From NCBI GenBank assembly GCA_036262075.1, contig DATAJO010000040.1, forward strand, positions 1 to 64,000: 64,000 nucleotides of DNA. The letters run 5' to 3'. Below are positions 17,813 through 26,323 of this stretch, in pieces. Under the pieces are notes generated by a model that did not search any database, was not told the origin of the DNA, and worked only from the letters and a program-made list of their open reading frames with translations. The translations under genes were made by a program, and so were the position numbers. This stretch comes from JACDBZ01 sp036262075. Its GTDB lineage: Bacteria; Chloroflexota; Limnocylindria; QHBO01. Numbering within the stretch: position 1 is the first letter of the stretch; every line of letters starts with the position of its first letter.

Positions 17813-19851
17813 TCTGGCGCGGCCTTGCCGGCATCGGCCTGGCAGTCGTCGGCCTGGCGGTGCTTCCCTGGGTGCGGGAGGCGCTCGACCTGCCAGTCTT
17901 CCTGCTCGCCTTCGGCACGCTCGTCCTGACGTGGACCGCCCTTGCGACGAGCTGGAACATCCTGTCCGGGTACAGCGGCTACTTCAGCTTCGGGCAGGGC
18001 GGGTTCTACGGGGTCGGGCTGTACACCACGGCCGTCCTGACCGGTCGCCACGAGTGGAACTTCCTGGCGACGGTGCCACTGGCGGGACTCGTGGCCGCGG
18101 TGCTCGGGCTGCTCGTGGGCATCGTCGCGTTCCGCCTCCGCACGCTGTCGGGCGAGGTGTTCGCGCTCCTGACCCTGGCCGTGCCGTTCATCGTTGCGCC
18201 GATCGCGCGCCTCAACCCGTCGATCGACGGCGGCCAGGGCATCACCGTCCCGGTGCCCGAGATCCCCGAACCGTTGAACGGGTTCCAGGACCTCTCGTTC
18301 CTCCTGTCGCTGGCGATCGCCGCGATCGCGGTCGTGGTCGCCTACGTCGCCCAGCGCACCCGGCTGGGCTGGGGCCTGTTCGCCATCCGCGACGCCGAGG
18401 GCGTGGCCGAGGGCCTCGGCGTCCCGACCTTCCGGAGCAAGATGGTCGCGATCGCCATCACCGCCGGCATCGCGGGCATGGCCGGCAGCGTGGGGGCCAT
18501 CCAGGTCGGCTACGTGACGGTCGAGGGCACGTTCAACCTCCAGGTGCCACTGTTCGTCATCGTCATGAGCGTCCTCGGCGGACGGCTGCACTGGCTCGGG
18601 CCGGCGGTGGGCGCGTTGTTCATCGTCACGCTCCGGGATCGCCTGGCGACGAGCGGCTTCGAGGGCTCCAGCCTCATCGTCCTCGGAGCGATCCTCGTCG
18701 TGTTCGTCGTCCTCGCCCCGGAAGGCCTCGTCCCGAGGATGCGCCGCCGGCTCGTCCCGGTCCTCGTCACCGTCGCGGGCGTGGTCGCGCTGCTCGTGGT
18801 CACCGGGCTGCGCCAGGACCCGGTCGACTGGCTGGCGCTCGGCCTGCTCGCCGGGGCCGTCGTCGCGTTCCTGCCGGGCATCCGGCGCCGGGCGAGCGGC
18901 GAAGTCGAGCCGGTCGGACCGCCCGTGGCCGAAGGTGAACCCGCCGAAGGTGAACCCGCCGAAGGTGAACCCACCGAAGGTGAACCCACCGCGGACGAGC
19001 CGGCCGCCGCGCCCGGCGTGCTTCCGGCTGAGGCCACCGAGGCGACCGACGCGACCGCATCCCAGAGGGGGCCAACCCGCGAGCCGATCGTCGTGGCCAC
19101 CGACCTCACGAAGCAGTTCGGTGGCGTCCGCGCGCTCCACGGCGTGTCGCTGACCGTCGCCGAGGGCGAGCTCATCGGCCTGGTGGGACCGAACGGGTCG
19201 GGCAAGACGACGCTCGTCAATCTCCTGTCGGGCCTTCTCCGCCCGTCGAGCGGCTCGATCTCCGTCGGCGGCGTCGACATCGTCGGCCTGCCGCCGCACC
19301 GGATCGCCCATGCCGCCGTGGCGCGGACGTACCAGATCCCGCGGCCCTTCGCCTCGATGACGGTCCGCGACAACGTCGCGATCGCGATCATGTTCGGCCG
19401 CTCCCCGACGGACCTCGAGTCCGCCCGGGCCGCGGCGGAGGAGCACCTCGCCCTCGTCGGACTGGCCCACCTTGCCGATGCGCTCCCCGGCGAGATCAAC
19501 CTCCACGAGCGCCAGCTGCTCGAGATGGCCCGAGCGCTCGCCACGCGACCGCGCGTCCTCCTCCTCGACGAGGCGCTCGCCGGCCTCAACCCGGTCGAGG
19601 TCGACAACGCGGTCGGGGTCGTGCGCCGGATCCACGCCTCCGGCGTGGCGATCGTCCTCGTCGAGCACCTGCTGCGGGTCGTGAACCAGCTTGCCACACG
19701 GATCGTCGTCCTCGACCACGGCCGCATCCTGGCCGAGGGCGACCCGGCCAGCGTGATGTCCGATCCCGAGGTCATCCGGGCCTACCTCGGCCGCCGCGCC
19801 GCCGGCCGGTCCGAGCCGGCGTACGAGCAGCGAGGGCTGGCCGATGCTTGA
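17809..19851 (+). CDS. LivM permease fused to LivG ATPase
   Basis: One 680-residue chain joins two importer subunits. Residues 1-355 are a LivM permease (SWNILSGYSGYFSFGQGGFYGVG, then RTRLGWGLFAIRDAE). Residues 360-425 are a hydrophilic linker with four tandem E-G-E-P-A/T repeats. Residues 430-675 are a LivG ATPase with Walker A GPNGSGKTT and Walker B VLLLDEALAGLNP. The ABC signature, usually L-S-x-G-Q, reads INLHERQLLEMARAL, an atypical form. ATG 17809 has TGGAGGA ahead and overlaps livH by 4 bases. Natural LivM-LivG fusions exist; the repeat linker and the weak signature are the odd points here. Confidence 0.9.
   Translation: MIWRGLAGIGLAVVGLAVLPWVREALDLPVFLLAFGTLVLTWTALATSWNILSGYSGYFSFGQGGFYGVGLYTTAVLTGRHEWNFLATVPLAGLVAAVLGLLVGIVAFRLRTLSGEVFALLTLAVPFIVAPIARLNPSIDGGQGITVPVPEIPEPLNGFQDLSFLLSLAIAAIAVVVAYVAQRTRLGWGLFAIRDAEGVAEGLGVPTFRSKMVAIAITAGIAGMAGSVGAIQVGYVTVEGTFNLQVPLFVIVMSVLGGRLHWLGPAVGALFIVTLRDRLATSGFEGSSLIVLGAILVVFVVLAPEGLVPRMRRRLVPVLVTVAGVVALLVVTGLRQDPVDWLALGLLAGAVVAFLPGIRRRASGEVEPVGPPVAEGEPAEGEPAEGEPTEGEPTADEPAAAPGVLPAEATEATDATASQRGPTREPIVVATDLTKQFGGVRALHGVSLTVAEGELIGLVGPNGSGKTTLVNLLSGLLRPSSGSISVGGVDIVGLPPHRIAHAAVARTYQIPRPFASMTVRDNVAIAIMFGRSPTDLESARAAAEEHLALVGLAHLADALPGEINLHERQLLEMARALATRPRVLLLDEALAGLNPVEVDNAVGVVRRIHASGVAIVLVEHLLRVVNQLATRIVVLDHGRILAEGDPASVMSDPEVIRAYLGRRAAGRSEPAYEQRGLADA
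18931..18990 (+). repeat. Four tandem 15-bp units inside the LivM-LivG linker
   Basis: The unit GAAGGTGAACCCGCC is repeated four times, the last two with ACC in place of GCC. Each unit adds E-G-E-P-A/T to the linker. The units are multiples of three, so copy-number change would alter linker length without breaking the frame. Confidence 0.95.
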
Positions 19852-20551
19852 GGCGCTCGGCGTGGACGTCTTCTACGGCGAGGCGCAGGCCCTGAGGAGC
19901 CTGGATCTCGCGGCGGCCGACGGCGAGATCGTCTGCATCGTCGGACCGAACGGGGCCGGCAAGACGACGCTCGTCCAGGCGATCGCCGGCATGCTGCCCG
20001 TGGCCCGCGGCTCGATCCGGGTGGGTGGGACCGAGGTGGCCGGGCTGCCGGCGCACCTCGTGTGCCGTTCGGGCGTGGCGATCGTGCCGGAGGGCCGGCG
20101 CATCTTCCCGGGCATGACGGTGGCGGACAACCTCGACCTCGGCGCGTACCGCTCCGACGCTCGCGCCCATCGCGACGCCTCGCTCGCCTGGGTCCACGAG
20201 CTGTTCCCGCGGCTGCGCGAGCGCGCGACGCAGCTGGCGGGCTCGCTGAGCGGTGGCGAGCAGCAGATGCTGGCGATCGGCCGAGCCCTCATGGCCCGAC
20301 CTCGACTGCTCCTCATGGACGAGCCGTCACTGGGACTGGCACCGGTCGTGGTCGACGGCGTCTTCGACGTCATCACCGAGATCAACCGCGCCGGGGTGAC
20401 GGTCCTGCTCGTCGAGCAGAACGTGGAGCGTGCGCTCGAGATCGCGTCGCGCGGCTACGTCCTGGCCGAGGGCCGGATCGCGATGGCGGGCACGTCGGCC
20501 GAGCTGCTCGCGGACGCCGAGCTGCGACGGACGGTGCTCGGCGTGACCTAG
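19844..20551 (+). CDS. livF: Branched-chain amino acid-type ABC ATPase LivF
   Basis: This 235-residue ATPase is the second energising subunit of the importer. It shows Walker A GPNGAGKTT, the LivF-specific VPEGRRIFPGMTVADNL, a normal signature LSGGEQQMLAIGRAL, Walker B LLLMDEPSLGLAP and the switch His region replaced by the usual LivF LLVEQN. It overlaps the LivM-LivG gene by 8 bases, closing the operon. Its stop codon overlaps that of the convergent XRE-cupin gene, so the two operons end on each other with no terminator between. Confidence 0.93.
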   Translation: MLEALGVDVFYGEAQALRSLDLAAADGEIVCIVGPNGAGKTTLVQAIAGMLPVARGSIRVGGTEVAGLPAHLVCRSGVAIVPEGRRIFPGMTVADNLDLGAYRSDARAHRDASLAWVHELFPRLRERATQLAGSLSGGEQQMLAIGRALMARPRLLLMDEPSLGLAPVVVDGVFDVITEINRAGVTVLLVEQNVERALEIASRGYVLAEGRIAMAGTSAELLADAELRRTVLGVT

Positions 20552-21231
20552 CGCTCCTCGCGGGAGGTTCCCTGCTCCGGGAAGTGGATTCGGAGCGTCG
20601 TATCGTGGTCGTCCCGCCCGAGGACGAACCAGATGGCGTGGACCGGCACGTCACCCACGTTCTCGAGCCGGTGCGGCGTCGTCGAGTCGAGGGACACCGC
20701 GTCGCCGGCCTCCAGGACGTACTCCCGGAAGCCGATCGTGACCTTCAGCGTGCCCGACAGGACGTAGCCCCACTCGTGGCCCGCGTGCCGCTGGTACGCA
20801 TCGGCCGCAGACGACGCCCCGCCGACCTCGTAGACCACGTGCAGGAACTCGGTGCCCGGCTCGGAGGTCGTGGTCAGCCGTTGCCACAGGACGCCCGAGG
20901 CGAGGCGGATGCGCTGCCGGTCGGTGGCGCGCTGAATCGGTCCGCCGGGCGCGTTGCTCTGGGCTCGATCGGTTCCACGCCGATCGCTGAACAGCAGCTC
21001 GTCGAGCGAGAGGTCGAGCTCCGCCACGAGGGCGTACAGCGTCGAGACCGACGGGTTCGCCCGCCCGCGCTCGATCTGCGAGATGAGGCTGGCACTCAAC
21101 CCGAGGCGCCCGGCGACGTCGCGCAGCGAGAGCCCGAGCTCCTGGCGGCGCGCGCGAAGCCGGTCGCCGATCTCGGGATAGTCCGGGCGGCTGACGCGGA
21201 GCGCGGGTCCCTCGACCTCCGGATCGGTCAC
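20548..21231 (-). CDS. XRE-cupin transcriptional regulator
   Basis: The 227-residue protein has an N-terminal XRE helix-turn-helix (RLRARRQELGLSLRDVAGRL, then GLSASLISQIERGRANPSVSTL). A C-terminal cupin (about 120-215) carries HAGHEWGYVLSGTLKV and GDAVSLDSTTPHRLENVG, the two cupin motifs. This class senses a small metabolite in the cupin pocket and usually represses transport and catabolic genes nearby. It lies between the importer and the catabolic genes and is the best candidate for the local regulator. The GTG start at 21231 overlaps the SDR gene by 4 bases. Confidence 0.9.
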   Translation of the reverse strand: MTDPEVEGPALRVSRPDYPEIGDRLRARRQELGLSLRDVAGRLGLSASLISQIERGRANPSVSTLYALVAELDLSLDELLFSDRRGTDRAQSNAPGGPIQRATDRQRIRLASGVLWQRLTTTSEPGTEFLHVVYEVGGASSAADAYQRHAGHEWGYVLSGTLKVTIGFREYVLEAGDAVSLDSTTPHRLENVGDVPVHAIWFVLGRDDHDTTLRIHFPEQGTSREER

Positions 21232-21923
21232 GTGGTCATCCAGCCGCCGTCCACCCGCAGGTCGAGTCCGTTCACCGCCGGATTCTCGAGCAGGAACCGA
21301 ACGGCATCGACGATGTCGGCCATCCGTGCGAGGCGCTTCGTCGGCGTGCGCGCGAGGATGTGGTCGAGCGGCTTGTTCTCCCAGAACGGGCTGTCACCCA
21401 CGATGCCGGGGTGGATGGCGTTGACCCGGATCGGCGCCAGCTCCCACACGAGCGTGCGGACCATGCCGCTGACGCCGCCGTTCACCGTGGTGACGGTCGT
21501 GGATCCCGGATACGGCCGATCCTTGGCGAGCCCGCCGAACATGACGATCGAGCTCTCCGAACCGAGCCGATCGATGAGGCTGTGCACGACCTCGGTGTAG
21601 CCGATGAGCTTGAGCGTCACGAGCCGGCGCGCGCGCTCGATCGAGTACTCCGCGACCCGGTTGTCGTCCCGGTCGATGGCCACCACGACGAGGTGCTTCA
21701 CCGGCCCGACCGAAGCCAGCGCCTCACCGATGCGCTCCGGCTCGGTGAGGTCGAGCGCCAGCCCTCGCGTCCGCCCGCCGATCTCGCCGGCCGCCTCCTC
21801 CGCGCGTTCGGCCTCGCGGGCGGTGATGACGACCTCGTCGCCGGCATCGGCGTAGTGCTGTGCGATCTCGCGGCCGATGCCGCGATTCCCCCCGACGACG
21901 ACGACGCAGCCTTCGGCGGCCAT
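21228..21923 (-). CDS. Atypical short-chain dehydrogenase/reductase
   Basis: The 231-residue protein keeps the SDR nucleotide-binding start (VVVVGGNRGIGREIAQHY) and the C-terminal ELAPIRVNAIHPGIV segment. It lacks the catalytic Tyr-x-x-x-Lys: where YxxSK is expected it reads PYPGSTTVTTVNGGVSGM. SDRs of this divergent group are known and either use other residues or act as non-catalytic NAD-binding proteins. It sits between the XRE-cupin and bicupin genes, all on one strand with short gaps. AAGGAGGG precedes ATG 21923. The substrate is unknown. Confidence 0.85.
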   Translation of the reverse strand: MAAEGCVVVVGGNRGIGREIAQHYADAGDEVVITAREAERAEEAAGEIGGRTRGLALDLTEPERIGEALASVGPVKHLVVVAIDRDDNRVAEYSIERARRLVTLKLIGYTEVVHSLIDRLGSESSIVMFGGLAKDRPYPGSTTVTTVNGGVSGMVRTLVWELAPIRVNAIHPGIVGDSPFWENKPLDHILARTPTKRLARMADIVDAVRFLLENPAVNGLDLRVDGGWMTT

Positions 21924-21947
21924 GTCAGTACCCTCCTTCGCCCGACG

Positions 21948-22850
21948 CTATTCGAAGCGCTTCCAGTGGTCGACCCAGCGGTACGAGTGCCGCGTCGGCG
22001 GCTGCGGTGCCTGGGTCTCGATCCACCGCACGCGCCCCGTTCCGGTGTTGAAGAAGCCGTGCGTGGCCCCGACCCCCGCGAAGACGACGTCTCCGGCACG
22101 GATCGTGTGCACCGTGCCGTCGAGCTCGGCCTCGATCTCACCGTCGAGGAAGAAGTACGCCTCCTCGAAGGGGTGGTCGTGGACCTGGGCCGATCCGCCG
22201 GGCTCGTAGTCCACGGTGAACATCGTCAGCAGATCGGCGCCGAACACCGGGTCGACCAGCATCTTCACGCTGATGCCGCTGTAGACGACGAGCGCGGTGT
22301 CGCGGCCGGCCGGGCGCCGCCCGCGCGCCGGGCTGTCGAGCGCGAGCGCCTCGGCCTGGGGTGGCGTGCCGTCGTAGTGACCGACGTGGCGCAGGCGCGG
22401 ATCGCCGAACGGCGGGCGCTGAGCCGCGGCGGTGAATGCGTCGAGATCGAAGGGCTCGGATGCGAAGAACGTGTCGCGGCGTCCGGCATCGGGTGGCAGC
22501 CGCTGCGGGGTGCTCACCGAAAGCCAGCGGGCCTGCTCCGCGCCCGGGTTCGCGAGGGCGTGCCACGTCCCGACCGGCATGAGCGTGTAGTCGCCGGGGA
22601 CGAGACGATGGGTATGGCCGTCGATCTCGACGATCAGCTCGCCGGCGAGGACGTAGAGCGCCTCCTCGAACGAGTGGAAGTGGTGCTGCAACCAGCCACC
22701 GGGCTGGAACGCACCCACCGCGAGCTCGGTATGCACGGCGCCCTGCTCCGGCCCGACGATCACGCTCCGCGCGAGGCCGTGCCACGTCGCCGACGTCGGC
22801 ATCGGCGAGTCGGCGAAGGACCAGTCGACGGGGGCGGCATGGGTCGCCAT
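21948..22850 (-). CDS. Bicupin protein (ureidoglycine aminohydrolase-like fold)
   Basis: Two cupin domains are joined in 300 residues. The first has HHFHSFEEALYVLAGEL and GDYTLMPVGTWHALANPG; the second has HDHPFEEAYFFLDGEI and GDVVFAGVGATHGFFNTG. Both keep the two His and the Glu of motif 1 and the His of motif 2, so both could bind a metal. The arrangement resembles (S)-ureidoglycine aminohydrolase and related bicupins, but I cannot assign that reaction. AAGGAGGGG precedes ATG 22850. It is the first gene of the leftward operon, divergent from the M24 operon across a 180-bp gap. Confidence 0.8.
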   Translation of the reverse strand: MATHAAPVDWSFADSPMPTSATWHGLARSVIVGPEQGAVHTELAVGAFQPGGWLQHHFHSFEEALYVLAGELIVEIDGHTHRLVPGDYTLMPVGTWHALANPGAEQARWLSVSTPQRLPPDAGRRDTFFASEPFDLDAFTAAAQRPPFGDPRLRHVGHYDGTPPQAEALALDSPARGRRPAGRDTALVVYSGISVKMLVDPVFGADLLTMFTVDYEPGGSAQVHDHPFEEAYFFLDGEIEAELDGTVHTIRAGDVVFAGVGATHGFFNTGTGRVRWIETQAPQPPTRHSYRWVDHWKRFE

Positions 22851-23029
22851 GGGATCGGCCCCTCCTTGCGTGTTCCAACGCCATTGAACACCACGAGCAT
22901 GGTGGCAGTCGCGTCAAGAGCGTGCGACACGCCGCACGGCGAGGATCTGGACGTGTGCACTACCATTGAACTTCGATCAGGAAGGTTCGCCGGCCATCGG
23001 CCTCGACGCCCCAGTCCAGGAGGAAGCAG
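22851..23029. promoter_or_regulatory. Divergent promoter region between the bicupin and M24 operons
   Basis: This 179-bp gap serves both operons. The 9-mer CCATTGAAC occurs twice: at 22881-22889, inside the imperfect dyad GTTCCAACGCCATTGAAC, and again at 22962-22970. GAAC and GGTTC half-sites recur at about 22967-22987. The repeats are plausible binding sites for the XRE-cupin regulator, which is inference from their position and symmetry. Confidence 0.45.
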
Positions 23030-24307
23030 GTGAGCGCTCTCGACACCGTTGCGCGGCCCGCGACGACGAATGCCCGGCCGATCGGCTCTCCCGGCCTCAT
23101 GACCGTCGACTGGGAGGAGCGCGTCAACCCGGATCGGCTCCGCCAGTACCGGTTCGGACGTGCCCGCGACGCCCTGAACGCCTCCGAGCTCGGGTCCGTC
23201 CTCCTCTTCGACTTCAACAACATCCGCTACGTCACCTCCACCCACATCGGGGAGTGGGCGCGCGACAAGATGACCCGCTTCGCGCTGCTCACCCGCGGCG
23301 GCGAGCCGCATCTCTGGGACTTCGGCAGCGCCGCCAAGCACCACCGCCTGTACTGCCCGTGGCTGCCCGAGGAGAACGTCCGCGGCGGGATGATCGGCCT
23401 GCGAGGCGCGGTGGCGCCGGACGCCGGGCTCTTCACGCGGGCCGCGAAGGAGATCAAGGAGATCCTCGTCGCCGAGGGCACCGCCGACATGCCGCTCGGC
23501 GTCGACATCGTCGAGCCGCCGATGCTCGCAGCGCTCGAGGCCGAGGGCATCACCGTCCGCGACGGCCAGCAGACGATGCTCGACGCCCGCGAGGTGAAGT
23601 CCGCCGACGAGATCATGCTCCTGAACATCGCCTGCGCCATGGTCGACGGGGCCTACCAGCTCATCGCCGAGAAGCTCAAGCCCGGCGTCCGCGAGTCCCA
23701 GCTCGTCGCGGAGGTCACGAAGGCGCTGTTCGACATGGGCAGCGAGCACGTCGACAACATCAACGCCGTCTCCGGCGAGCGCTGCTCCCCCCACCCGCAC
23801 GTGTTCAGCGACCGCCTCATCCGGCCGGGTGACCAGGCGTTCTTCGACATCATCCAGACCTTCGTCGGCTACAAGACCTGCTACTACCGCACGTTCACCG
23901 TCGGCTCCGCCACCGATGCGCAACGTGACGCGTACAAGCGGGCACGGGAGTGGATCGACGCGAGCATCGAGCTCATGAAGCCGGGCGTGACGACGGACCA
24001 GGTCGCATCGGTCTGGCCGAAGGCAACGGAGTTCGGCTTCGAGAACGAGATGGAGTGCTTCGGGCTCCAGTTCGGCCACGGCGTCGGCCTGTTCCTCCAC
24101 GAACGGCCGATCATCAGCCGCCTGAACTCGCTCGAGAACCCGATCGAGCTCAAGGAGGGCATGGTCATCGCGCTCGAGACGTACTGCCCGGCGAAGGACG
24201 GCTACTCGGCCGCGCGGATCGAGGAGGAGGTCGTCATCACCAGCGGCGAGCCGCAGATCATCACCCGCTTCCCGTCGCAGGAGCTGTTCGTCGCCAATGC
24301 CTACTGA
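23030..24307 (+). CDS. M24-family peptidase-like protein with a substituted metal ligand
   Basis: The 425-residue protein has the two-domain build of Xaa-Pro dipeptidase, creatinase and DddP-type enzymes. In the catalytic pita-bread domain the expected metal ligands are D273 (FFDIIQ), H350 (FGHGVGL), E383 (ALETYC) and E398 (ARIEEEVV). The second Asp, expected 11 residues after the first, is Cys284 (GYKTCYYRTF). That change would alter or remove the second metal site, so the reaction may not be peptide hydrolysis. The GTG start has AGGAGGA ahead. It is the first gene of an operon with E1 alpha/beta, a dehydrogenase and an amidohydrolase, so a role in degrading a small C-N compound is likely. 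Confidence 0.85.
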   Translation: MSALDTVARPATTNARPIGSPGLMTVDWEERVNPDRLRQYRFGRARDALNASELGSVLLFDFNNIRYVTSTHIGEWARDKMTRFALLTRGGEPHLWDFGSAAKHHRLYCPWLPEENVRGGMIGLRGAVAPDAGLFTRAAKEIKEILVAEGTADMPLGVDIVEPPMLAALEAEGITVRDGQQTMLDAREVKSADEIMLLNIACAMVDGAYQLIAEKLKPGVRESQLVAEVTKALFDMGSEHVDNINAVSGERCSPHPHVFSDRLIRPGDQAFFDIIQTFVGYKTCYYRTFTVGSATDAQRDAYKRAREWIDASIELMKPGVTTDQVASVWPKATEFGFENEMECFGLQFGHGVGLFLHERPIISRLNSLENPIELKEGMVIALETYCPAKDGYSAARIEEEVVITSGEPQIITRFPSQELFVANAY

Positions 24308-25349
24308 GCAGCCACTGACCGATGCGGGCGCCGCGGCGCCCGATGTGCCGGCTCCCGAGGTGCAGGCAGCACCGGACACCGAGCTGCGGCTGCGGATGTA
24401 CCGCACGATGCTCGAGTGCCGCCTCTTCGAGCAGCGCACCCACGAGCTGTTCCTCGCCGGGCTCGTGCGCGGCACGACCCACCTCGGCATCGGCCAGGAG
24501 GCGGTGGCGGCCGGCTTCGCCGCCGCGATGCGCCCGGACGACTGGACGTTCTGCACGTACCGCGGCCACAACCACACCCTGGCGCGGGGCACGCCGATGA
24601 CCCCGGTCCTCCTCGAGCTCGTGGGCAAGCAGGGCGCGCTCATGGGCACGAAGGGCGGCTCGATGCACCTGACGAGCGTCGAGCATGGCGTCATGGGCTC
24701 GTACGCGATCGTCGGCGCCCATCTGCCGATCGCGGTCGGGGCGGCGTGGTCGGCGCAGTACCGCAAGACCGACCAGGTGGCGGTCTGCTTCTTCGGCGAC
24801 GGCACGACGAACATCGGCTCCTTCCACGAGGCGCTGAACATGGCGGTGGTCTGGAAGGCCCCGGTCGTCTTCGTGTGTGAGAACAACCAGTACATGGAGT
24901 ACACGCCGATCCGCTCGGTGACCGCGGTCGATCGGCCGGCGGCCGACCGGGCATCGGCGTACGGGCTCGAGGACCTCGTCGTCGACGGCAACGACGTCGA
25001 GGCGGTGTACGCCATGGCGCGGCGCACGATCGCTCGGGCGCGCGCCGGCGAGGGCCCGTCGCTCGTCGAGGCGGTCACGTACCGCCATGGCGGCCACTCC
25101 CGCGCCGACCCGGGCACGTACCGGCCCGAGGAGGAGGTCAAGGCCTGGCTGTCGCGCGACCCGATTCCCGCCCAGCGGGCGCGGCTCCTCAAGGCCGGCG
25201 TGGCCGAGGAGGACCTGGCGCGCGTCGAGGCCGAGGTGAAGGCCGCGGTTGCCGATGCCGAGAAGGCCGCCCGCGAGGCGCCCGACCCCGATCCGGCGGT
25301 CGCCACCACCCACCTGTGGGCCGATGGAGGGGCCGAATGGCGGAGCTGA
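24297..25349 (+). CDS. Thiamine-diphosphate-dependent dehydrogenase E1 alpha subunit
   Basis: This is the alpha subunit of a 2-oxo acid or acetoin dehydrogenase-type E1, which decarboxylates or cleaves its substrate on thiamine diphosphate. The cofactor motif GDG...NN is clear: FFGDGTTNIGSFHEALN, then VCENNQYMEYTP. HLGIGQEAV and YRGHNHTLARG are also typical. The first 30 residues are a Pro/Ala-rich extension. It overlaps the M24 gene by 11 bases and the beta gene by 13. No E2 acyltransferase or E3 gene is present in the window, so the acceptor must be encoded elsewhere or the enzyme may release a free product. Confidence 0.9.
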   Translation: MPTEQPLTDAGAAAPDVPAPEVQAAPDTELRLRMYRTMLECRLFEQRTHELFLAGLVRGTTHLGIGQEAVAAGFAAAMRPDDWTFCTYRGHNHTLARGTPMTPVLLELVGKQGALMGTKGGSMHLTSVEHGVMGSYAIVGAHLPIAVGAAWSAQYRKTDQVAVCFFGDGTTNIGSFHEALNMAVVWKAPVVFVCENNQYMEYTPIRSVTAVDRPAADRASAYGLEDLVVDGNDVEAVYAMARRTIARARAGEGPSLVEAVTYRHGGHSRADPGTYRPEEEVKAWLSRDPIPAQRARLLKAGVAEEDLARVEAEVKAAVADAEKAAREAPDPDPAVATTHLWADGGAEWRS

Positions 25350-26323
25350 CGTACCGCCAGGCCGTTGCCCGCGGGATCGCGCAGGAGATGGAGCGCGACC
25401 CGTCGGTCGTGGCGCTCGGCGAGGACATCGCCGCCGCCGGCGGCGTGTTCAAGACGACCGAGGGCCTGCTGGCGAAGTTCGGGCCCGAGCGCGTGCGGGA
25501 CACGCCGATCAGCGAGCAGGCGATCATCGGCGCGGCGATGGGCGCCGCGATGACCGGCCTCCGGCCCGTGGCCGAGCTCATGTTCAGCGACTTCTTCGGC
25601 GTCGCCTGGGACATGGTCGCCAACCAGATCGCCAAGACCCGCTACATGACCGATGGGCAGGTCTCGCTGCCGCTCGTCATCCGCACCGCGAACGGCGGCG
25701 GGCTGCGCTTCGGCGCCCAGCACTCGCAGTCGATCGAGAACTGGGCGATGGCGATTCCCGGGCTGAAGGTCGTGGCCCCGTCGACGCCGCACGACATGGT
25801 CGGGCTCATGGCGTCCGCCATCCGCGACCCGGACCCGGTGATCGTGTGCGAGCACAAGTCGCTGTTCGCCGACAAGGCCGATGTCGACGACGGCGAGATC
25901 GTCGTCCCGCTCGGTCAGGCGCGGGTCGTGCGCGAAGGGACGGATGCCACGGTCGTCGCACTGGCCGCGATGGTGCCGCGGGCGCTGGCCGCGGCCGAGC
26001 GGCTGGCGGAGAACGGCGGGCCGTCGCTCGAGGTCATCGACCTGCGCACGCTCGTGCCGCTCGACATGACGACCGTGCTCGAGTCGGTCCGCAAGACGTC
26101 GCGGCTGTTCACGGTCGAGGAGAACCCGCGGCTGTGCGGCTGGGGCGCCGAGGTCGTCTCGATCGTGGCCGAGGAGGCGATCTACTCGCTCGACGGACCC
26201 CTCGTCCGGATCACGACCCCGCACGTGCCGCTGGCGGCGAACCCGGTGCTGGAGGACGCGCAGATGCCATCGGCCGACCGGATCGTCGACGTCGTGACGA
26301 CGACGATGGAGGCCACCGGCTGA
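25337..26323 (+). CDS. Thiamine-diphosphate-dependent dehydrogenase E1 beta subunit
   Basis: The 328-residue beta subunit pairs with the alpha chain encoded just upstream. Typical features are VVALGEDIAAAGGVFKTTEG, the cofactor-site Glu region TPISEQAIIGAAMGAA, and the C-terminal transketolase-C segment starting TVEENPRLCGWGAEV. ATG 25337 is chosen because GGAGGGG lies just ahead and the family begins MAELTYR. The longer frame from 25316 lacks a binding site. It overlaps the next gene by one base (TGATG). Confidence 0.9.
   Translation: MAELTYRQAVARGIAQEMERDPSVVALGEDIAAAGGVFKTTEGLLAKFGPERVRDTPISEQAIIGAAMGAAMTGLRPVAELMFSDFFGVAWDMVANQIAKTRYMTDGQVSLPLVIRTANGGGLRFGAQHSQSIENWAMAIPGLKVVAPSTPHDMVGLMASAIRDPDPVIVCEHKSLFADKADVDDGEIVVPLGQARVVREGTDATVVALAAMVPRALAAAERLAENGGPSLEVIDLRTLVPLDMTTVLESVRKTSRLFTVEENPRLCGWGAEVVSIVAEEAIYSLDGPLVRITTPHVPLAANPVLEDAQMPSADRIVDVVTTTMEATG

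Noticed and set aside
22760..26224. A 1154-residue open frame on the minus strand
   Set aside because: It runs antisense to the M24 and E1 genes, has low-complexity His/Arg-rich sequence and no domain.
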